Positions 57,172 through 64,000 of a stretch of DNA of 64,000 bases are shown here, in pieces. The DNA is from Rattus norvegicus (lineage: Eukaryota > Chordata > Mammalia > Rodentia > Muridae): the NCBI RefSeq assembly GCF_036323735.1, contig NC_086024.1:60718924-60782923 (forward strand), written 5' to 3'. The stretch's first letter is position 1. Each line of letters begins with the position of its first letter. A program made the position numbers and the translations under genes. The notes under the pieces were generated by a model, which was given only the letters and a program-made list of their open reading frames with translations, did not search any database and had not been told where the DNA came from.

Positions 57172-58884
57172 GCATCTTCAGCAAATGGTGCTGGTTCACC
57201 TGGAGGTCAGCGTGTAGAAGAATGCAGATCGATCCATGCTTATCACCCTGTACAAAGCTTAAGTCCAAGTGGATCAAGGACCTCCACATCAAACCAGACA
57301 CACTCAAACTAAAAGAAGAAAAAGTGGGGAAGAGTCTCGAACACATGGGTACTGGAGAAAATTTCCTGAGCAAAACACCAATGGCTTACGCTCTAAGATC
57401 AAGAATCAACAAATGGGATCTCATAAAACTGCAAAGCTTCTGTAAGGCAAAGGACACTGTGGTTAGGAGAAAACGGCAACCAACAGATTGGGAAAAGATC
57501 TTTACCAATCCTACAACTGATAGAGGCCTTATATCCAAAATATACAAAGAACTGAAGAAGTTAGACTGCAGGGAGACAAATAAGCATATTAAAAAATGGG
57601 GTTCAGAGCTAAACAAAGAATTCACAGCTGAGGAATGCCGAATGGCTGAGAAACACCTAAAGAAATGTTCAACATCTTTAGTCATAAGGGAAATGCAAAT
57701 CAAAACAACCCTCAGATTCCACCTCACACCAGTGAGAATGGCTAAGATCAAAAACTCAGATGACAGCAGATGCTGGCGAGGATGTGGAGAAAGAGGAACA
57801 CTCCTCCATTGTTGGTGGGATTGCAGACTGGTACAACCATTCTGGAAATCAGTCTGGAGGTTCCTCAGAAAATTGGACATTGCACTACCTGAGGACCCAG
57901 CTATACCTCTCTTGGGCATATACCCAAAAGATGCCCCAACATATAAAAAAGACACGTGCTCCACTATGTTCATCGCAGCCTTATTTATAATAGCCAGAAG
58001 CTGGAAAGAACCCAGATGCCCTTCAACAGAGGAATGGATACAGAAAATGTGGTACATCTACACAATGGAATACTACTCAGCTATCAAAAACAATTTCATG
58101 AAATTCATAGGCAAATAGACTATACTAGAAAATATCATCCTGAGTGAGGTAACCCAATTACAGAAAAATACACATGGTATGCACTCATTGATAAGTGAAT
58201 ATTAGCCCAAAGGCTCAAATTACCCAAGATGCAATCCACAGACCACATGAAGCTCAAGAAGAAGGATGACCAAATTCAATGAGTCACCCCTTCTTAAAAG
58301 GGGGAGCAAAAATATCCATAGGAAGGGATACGGAGGCAAAGTTTAGACTGTTGGAATTACCATTCAGAGCCTGGCTCACATGTACAACCACCAAAACTAG
58401 ATTAGATTGAAGAAGCTAAGAAGTACATGCTGACAGGAACCGGATAGAGATCTCTCCTGAGAGACACAACCAGAGCACGTCAAATGCAGAGGTGAATGCT
58501 AGCAGCAAACCACTGAACTGAGAACAGGACCCCTGTTGGAGGAATTAGAAAAAAGATTGAAAGAGATGAAGGGGCTTGCAACCCCATTAGAACAATGTCA
58601 ACCAACCAGAGTTTCCAGGGACAGTACCCAAAGACTGTACATGGACTGACCCATGCCTCCAACTGCACATGTAGCAGACAATAGCTTTGTTGGACACCAG
58701 TAGAAGAAGAAGCTCTTGGTCTTGCAAAGGTTGGACCCCCAGTTCAGGGAATTGTCAGGGAAGAATTGTAAGTGGGGGTGGATGAAGGGGAACACCCTTT
58801 TGTGGGGGAGGGAATGGAGGCTTATGGACAGGAAACCAGGAAAGGGAATAACATTTGAAATGTACATAAACAAATAAAAAAAGA
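57172..58884 (+). mobile_element. 5'-truncated L1
   Basis: Contains about the last 330 codons of ORF2 and a complete 3'UTR. An A-rich end ('aaataaaaaaag') lies at 58872-58883. Flanked by the 8-mer 'gaaatgat' at 57164-57171 and 58885-58892, a short candidate target duplication. The ORF2 part is close to the intact L1 (about 95% at protein level by eye), but the 3'UTR is clearly more diverged. Confidence 0.92.
57177..58118 (+). pseudogene. L1 ORF2 C-terminal fragment
   Basis: An open stretch of about 314 codons lacking the endonuclease and RT, including the Cys-rich domain ('CWRGCGERGTLLHCWWDC', near 57770-57825). Relative to the intact ORF2 it has lost one codon (NNEF to NNF near 58092) and ends at a premature TAG (58116-58118), about 33 codons before the normal end. 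Both changes are shared with the L1 at 12.2-18.5 kb. Confidence 0.9.
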
Positions 58885-58984
58885 GAAATGATATTTCACC
58901 ATAGTAGGTAATTCCAAAATCTGTGTGCTTGTTAAACAGTGAATAATATTATTTATTATTACTATATCTTAAAATTATAGTGTA

Positions 58985-59095
58985 ACCTTTCATGTGGTAA
59001 CTTATGCTTGTAATCCTAGGACTGGTGTAGTCACAGCCCAGTCTAGGTTAAATGTCATAATGACCTTATTTGTTCCGTTTCATTAAAAGACACAA
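58985..59095 (+). mobile_element. B1-like SINE remnant, tentative
   Basis: 'atgtggtaacttatgcttgtaatcctaggact' and 'cacagcccagtctaggtt' resemble a very diverged 7SL-derived SINE in sense orientation. Confidence 0.4.
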
Positions 59096-59391
59096 GATGT
59101 GGTTTGGAACATCTCAAACTATAGTCTTCTACTGGAATATGCTAGACATACAAGATGCCAGATCTTATTCTGAATCTCTGAGGCTATCTGGGTACTAAAG
59201 CAGGTAGTGTGTATTTTAACTAGCTCTCTGGTAGATCCTGGAACATTCTACATGTGACAGTCACAAAATTTACAGATTCCCATAGATACACATGTTCCTC
59301 TTTTCTTTGACACATAATTTCCTCTAACCAAAAATAATTTATAAAATTTTAAAGTATGGAATTAATAATTATTTTAAATAAAAATATTATG

Positions 59392-59414
59392 CACACACAC
59401 ACACACACACACAC
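59392..59414. repeat. (CA)n microsatellite, short
   Basis: About 11 CA units. Confidence 0.95.
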
Positions 59415-59725
59415 TGTGCTTTCATAAAATACAGCAGTATCTGTATGACATACTGAAGGACAGAGCTATGACACTGTCAATGGAGACCCCTGGAAAGGCA
59501 TGAATTCTTAACATTTCTTTGAAACACATAGGTCTCTTCACAATTTTTGTGACACCTTCTAGGTCTAAAATTGCTCTGTGCTCCATGTAGTTTACTTTTC
59601 TACTACATATGCTAAGATTTTAAAGCAATAGATTGTGAGAGTAATATCTTGTTTAGTTCACTCGTGTAGATTAGTTTTGTTGGTGTTATTTTGTTCTGGT
59701 GGTTTTTTTGTTTTGTTTTGTTTGT
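59415..59725. other. AT-rich unique DNA
   Basis: No feature recognised apart from a short (GTTTT)n tract near 59700-59725. Confidence 0.4.
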
Positions 59726-59729
59726 TTTA

Positions 59730-60072
59730 TTTGGGCACAAACTGAAGACAACTGGGAAGAAGACACCTCATCTGAGGAATTATTCCCCATCAGATTGCCA
59801 TATGGACAAGTCTATAAGACTTTTTCTTGATTTCTGTTAATGGAGGCAAATCCTGGAAAGTTGAGGATAGGCTGTATAAGATAGATAGTTAAACATGCAT
59901 GTATGTGCAATTCAGTAAATACAGGTCCTCCATAGTGTCTGCTCCAGTAACTTTGGATTCTCCCTGACTTCCCTCAGTGATAGATCATGATGAGTTCGTG
60001 TAAGCCAACATCTCTGTCTTCCTTACTTAGTTTCTATAAGCTGTTACCACAGCAACAAAAGGGACAGGACAT
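59730..60072. mobile_element. old rodent interspersed repeat, family not assigned
   Basis: 'gaagacaactgggaagaag', 'gaggaattattccccatcagattgcc', 'cctccatagtgtctgctcc', 'cctgacttccctcagtgatagatcatgatg', ending 'gctgttaccacagcaacaaaagg'. A longer copy of the family seen at 26045-26345. Confidence 0.5.
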
Positions 60073-60074
60073 TT

Positions 60075-60900
60075 GGATTATGAAACAATTTTTTCCTCAT
60101 AAAAAGTAGCCTAACTCTTCCATACTCACAACTTCTAGTAAGATGCCACTTTACAACTCTGAAATAATTGTATCATTCAAGCATAATCATAGTAGATTTC
60201 AGTCAAAATGGCTTTCAAACACTGTAGTGAGAGAGACAGAGTTTGATATGTAGAATGTGGCAATGTAGTTTGATTGCTTTAATAATGGAACTTTAGAATG
60301 TATTACATTTCCCTCTCCTTGATTTGGAGATTGCTGCATAATATATCTTAATTGTTTAAGTAGTCGATTCTAAATTTAATAAATACATGGCTCAATAGAA
60401 TTTAATTATTAGACAATTTAGATTATTTGGTTCTGTTTTTAGTTTTCTAATGTATTTAGAAAAGCAGGGCGAATGAGTTTGGTCTGCTTGTCACAAATAC
60501 CAGTAACACAATCCATCTCAAAGCAAACAATTTGCCTCTTTATTATAGGACCTTGCAAATAATCACAAAATCTGCTACAATCAATTTCATCAGAGACTTA
60601 GTATAATCTCTCTATAAAAGGTGATTCAATAAAAATAATCAATCAATCATATATGTTACATTGCACTTACAATATTATCTGCCAACTGTCATGATATGCA
60701 AGATATGAGCAATTAAAAATTAACACTATTATTGTTAACATTTCTACCTCTAAAGTTGAATTTTTTTCTGTAAGAAATGCTTGGAATTGAAAGAAAATCT
60801 CAGCTACAAATGCTGACCTTGAGGCTACTAAGACTATTCTTCCTCTCCTTCCCCTGCCCCATCCCCACTTTATAATCTTCCATCAGTACACAGCCCCTGC
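60075..60900. other. AT-rich unique DNA
   Basis: No gene or mobile element recognised. Confidence 0.4.
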
Positions 60901-60904
60901 TTTA

Positions 60905-61850
60905 TATTTTTTTATTTTTATTGGATTTTTTTAAATTTATATTTCAAATGTTATTCCCTTTCCTCTTTTCCCGGATATAAGCCCCCCATCCCATCCCCCT
61001 CCCCTTCTTCTATAAGAGTGATCCCATCCCCAATATCCCCCTTCTCCTCCCCCGACATTCCCTACACTGGGGGATCCAGCCTTGGCAGAACAAGGGCTTC
61101 TCCTTCCATTGGTGCTCAACAAATCCATTCTCTGCTACATATGCAACTAAAGCCATAGGTTAGTCCATGTACAGTCTTTGGGTATTGCTTTATTCCCTGG
61201 GAGCTCTGGTTGGTTGGCATGGTTGTTCTAAAGGGGTTGGGCCCTTTCAATTCTTTCTCTAATTCTTCCAACTGGGATCCCGTTCTCAGTTCAATGGTTC
61301 ACCTCTGTATTTGACATGCTCTGGCTGAGCTTCTCAGGAAACAGCTATATCTGTCTTCTGTCAGCATGCACTTCTTAGCTTCATCAATCTTATTTAGTGG
61401 TGGCTGTATATATATGGGCCACATTTGGGGCAGGCTCTGAATGGCCATTCCTTCGGTCTCTGCTCTAAACTTTGCCTCCATATGCCCTCCTATGAATATT
61501 TTCGTTCCCGCTTTTAAGAAGGAGTGAAGCATCTGCACTTTGGTCATCCTTCTTGAATTTCATGTGGTCTGTGGATTGTTATCTCGGGTGATTAGAGCTT
61601 TGGGGCTAATATCCACTTATCAGTGAGTGCACACTATGTGTGTTGTTTTGTGACTGGGTCACGTCTCTCAGGACTATATTTTCTAGTTCAATCCATTTGT
61701 CTATGAATTTCAAGAACTCATGGTTTTTGATAGCTGAAAGTTACTCCATTGTGTAAATGTACCATATTTTCTATATGCATTCCTCTGTTGAAGGGCATCT
61801 GGGTTCTTTTCAGTTTCTGACTATTATAAATAAGGCTGCTATGATCATAC
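60905..61850 (-). mobile_element. 5'-truncated L1 (3'UTR plus end of ORF2)
   Basis: Starts T-rich, then 'atttcaaatgttattccctttcc', C-rich text, 'ctacactgggggatccagcc', 'gggccacatttggggcaggctctgaatggccattcc' and 'gtgaagcatctgcactttggtcatccttcttg'. It continues into ORF2 C-terminal codons ('ttgatagctgaaagttactccattgtg', 'tctgttgaagggcatctgggttc') and ends near 61850. Confidence 0.9.
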
Positions 61851-61854
61851 CATG

Positions 61855-62145
61855 TGCCCTCTTTGTAATCGTATATCAGTACTGTCTTCCATACAAGGCA
61901 TTGTAAACATTAACAGAAAACTTTTATTTTGCTGCTATATATGATACCACACAAGCTTAAAAATCTATTTATTTGGATACAAAATGAGATGACTTATCAA
62001 ATTAATCAATATCTTTATGATTCAAAAAAGCATGCCTTAGACTAGTGACAAAAATATTTAACCCCTAGCTGTGGTGATGGTTTATTGCTAAGCACAATTT
62101 CCTTCCAGAAATCAAAGTCTCCTAGGTGTTTAGTTTTTAATTTTG
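61855..62145. other. unique DNA, nothing recognised
   Basis: Short AT-rich spacer. Confidence 0.4.
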
Positions 62146-62147
62146 TT

Positions 62148-62330
62148 TTTGAGATTATAATTTATTTAAAAATGTTTTTCTTCCCTTCCTTCCTCCAAAC
62201 ATGCTAGTATACTTGTCTTAGTTCTTCTTCAAACTCACGGCCCATTTTCCACTAATATTTAGTACATGAATATATGTATTTTACATACATCTATAATTCT
62301 AAATATACATCATGGAGTCCATAATTAATT
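62148..62330 (-). mobile_element. Lx-type L1 3'-end fragment
   Basis: 'tttttgagattataatttat', 'cttcccttccttcctccaaac', 'tagttcttcttcaaactcacggcc' and 'tagtacatgaatatatgtattttacatac' follow the same order as the Lx 3' end at 7195-7420. Confidence 0.6.
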
Positions 62331-62444
62331 TATAAGTTGGGGATACTTTTACATCCTCTGAAAGGTACAGTTAGTAATATAGAGTTCTTTGCATAACATT
62401 TTTTTGTTTTCTATTTCTTGTTTTTAATTGTTGAACATAATTCT

Positions 62445-62745
62445 CTTATTTTATTTTATTTTTTATTGGATATTTTTTAATTTACATTCCAAATGTTATC
62501 CCCTTTTCTGGCTTCCCATCCATAAACCCCTGATCCCATTCTCCCTTCCCCTTCTTCTATGCCCACCCACATTCCCACCCCTTCCTTCATCCCGGACCTG
62601 ATATTCCCCTACACTGGGGCATTGAGCCTTGGCAGGATCAGGGCCTTCTACTCCCATTGGTGCCCAACAAGGCTATCCTCCACTACATATGCAGCTGGGG
62701 CCATCGGTCTGTCCATGTGTACTGTTTGGATGGTAGTTTACTCCT
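62445..62745 (-). mobile_element. 5'-truncated L1 3'UTR
   Basis: Starts 'ttttattggatattttttaatttacattcc', then C-rich text, 'ctacactggggcattgagccttggcagg', 'actacatatgcagctggggcc' and 'gtactgtttggatggtagttta'. Same region as 54173-54532. Confidence 0.88.
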
Positions 62746-62759
62746 GTTAAGTGAAAATC

Positions 62760-64000
62760 TTGTTTGGATACATTTATTTTGAGGCTGTAAAATGATCCTA
62801 ATCTATTTTGGTTTCATCATTCTAATTTTAGAAAACAACTTTCCCCCCTTTTTTGTATATTTAGGACAAAATGTAACCTTTTTATTCAAAAAGGAAAATC
62901 AAATTTTAAAACACATCACTGTTTAGAAATATACAGAAATGACTTTATTGGTTAGAGCTAGAAAACACTTTGAGATTTAACTAAAAACAGAATTTAATCA
63001 CCTCTCAAATTAATTAGTACATCATTCATTGACATTTCATAGCTATCTGACAATTATATTTTCATGGATTTTTAAGATTTTAATTAGCATTGATTTAAGA
63101 GAGCATCGGTTTACTTCAATGGTATTTAAGTACCTAGAAATGTTAGTTGACCAAAAGGAGTGCCAACAAATTTAGCAACAAGCTATAATGTAAACCATCT
63201 TAGAAGCTAATAATAGAATCCCCAAAATAGACAGAATATTGTTTTATTTATCAAAGTTATCAAATGAACTATACATTTACTTTCATTTCACCTGAAACAT
63301 TTTTACTAAGGTAAACATTATGTCCTAGAGTCGAAGTAGGAAGGAATGTATATTATATATTCATAAATACATTAGTACTCTAAGATTTTATATTTTGTTT
63401 GTATGTCATGATACAATTTCTTCAATTTTTTTATGATAAAAGTATTGCCCTTTGAGCATTGTGCCTATATGTCAATAAGAACATTGAAAATAATTTTGCT
63501 TTTTAAAATTTTTGTGTTACTATAATATGAACATAAGAAGTTCATATTTATTTGAGTCCTAATTGCTTCCAGAATTGGGCCACTTAAGTCTATCACAATC
63601 TAGTAAATGTGTGATCATTCTCACATAACTAATACATCTTACTATGAAACAAGTGAGAAGTATATAAACATTTTTTATAATAAAGACAAATTTAAATGTT
63701 ATCAAATATGTTAAGGAAATATGATTGCTCTACATGTATGTAAATATCTGCAGTGTCCATATTGATTATTTAAAAAATCTTTTTTACTTTTACTCTTAAT
63801 TATGCATAATACTGCCAAATGTGGTCAACTCTACTTAATACATGTAGAAGATAGAATAATAAAGTATGGATTCTGTCTTAATCACTCTGTTCTATTAAAT
63901 ATTAAGAGGCTGTTATTAATAGCACTAGTATAATGGATGTCACTTTCTACCTGAATGAAGACTCCATCTCTTTTCATGTGTTCATTGCTGAGGTTACATA
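62760..64000. other. AT-rich unique DNA
   Basis: No gene, RNA or mobile element recognised to the window end. Confidence 0.45.

Noticed and set aside
57386..58057. 223-codon minus-strand frame
   Set aside because: Antisense shadow of the ORF2 fragment at 57177-58118. The same product appears opposite other L1 copies.

Overview
The window looks like nuclear DNA of a murine rodent, most probably rat (Rattus). It is AT-rich and dense in rodent L1 LINEs, B1/B2/B3-type SINEs, two hAT-type DNA transposons resembling the rodent URR1 family, LTR fragments and dinucleotide microsatellites. The L1 ORF2 C-terminal sequence, the G-rich L1 3'UTR and the ~600-bp L1 5'UTR monomers are of the rat L1 type as I remember it. 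No host protein-coding exon, tRNA, rRNA or CRISPR array could be supported. It reads as a gene desert or a long intron.

Layout: 1-6 kb is mostly unique AT-rich DNA with old SINEs and one hAT element. At 6-8.3 kb there is a B1, a solo-LTR-like block and an Lx-type L1 3' end. At 8.3-12.2 kb is unique DNA, an old L1 fragment and a B2 with a perfect 15-bp target-site duplication. At 12.2-18.5 kb is a nearly full-length but dead L1 (+), followed by an older L1 3' end (-) to 19.8 kb. At 19.8-24.2 kb is mostly unique DNA, including a CpG-retaining block at 22.5-23.2 kb that may be conserved non-coding DNA. At 24.2-29.5 kb are ancient L1 pieces, microsatellites and old rodent repeats. At 30.2-33.2 kb is an Lx-type L1 (+) split by an LTR. 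At 36.1-41.35 kb is an old L1 (-) interrupted by a younger nested L1 (+). At 42.8-49.8 kb is the main element, a full-length minus-strand L1 with both reading frames open, a 5'UTR of about 1.55 monomers and an extra CpG-rich segment at its 5' end. Beyond it are further L1 3' fragments (49.9-50.8, 52.3-52.7, 54.2-54.5, 60.9-61.85 and 62.1-62.75 kb) and a 5'-truncated L1 (+) at 57.2-58.9 kb.

The only apparently functional coding unit is the L1 at 42.8-49.8 kb. ORF1 encodes an RNA-binding chaperone and ORF2 an endonuclease/reverse transcriptase, and together they carry out target-primed reverse transcription. Everything else is inert or regulatory at most. The most interesting signals are the non-monomer CpG-rich segment fused to the 5' end of the intact L1 (candidate 5' transduction), a 224-bp perfectly identical tract with a shared nonsense codon between two otherwise ~5% diverged L1 copies 40 kb apart, an exact 35-bp direct repeat 1,011 bp apart, and the possible conserved block. 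All family names come from recognition by eye, not from a database search.
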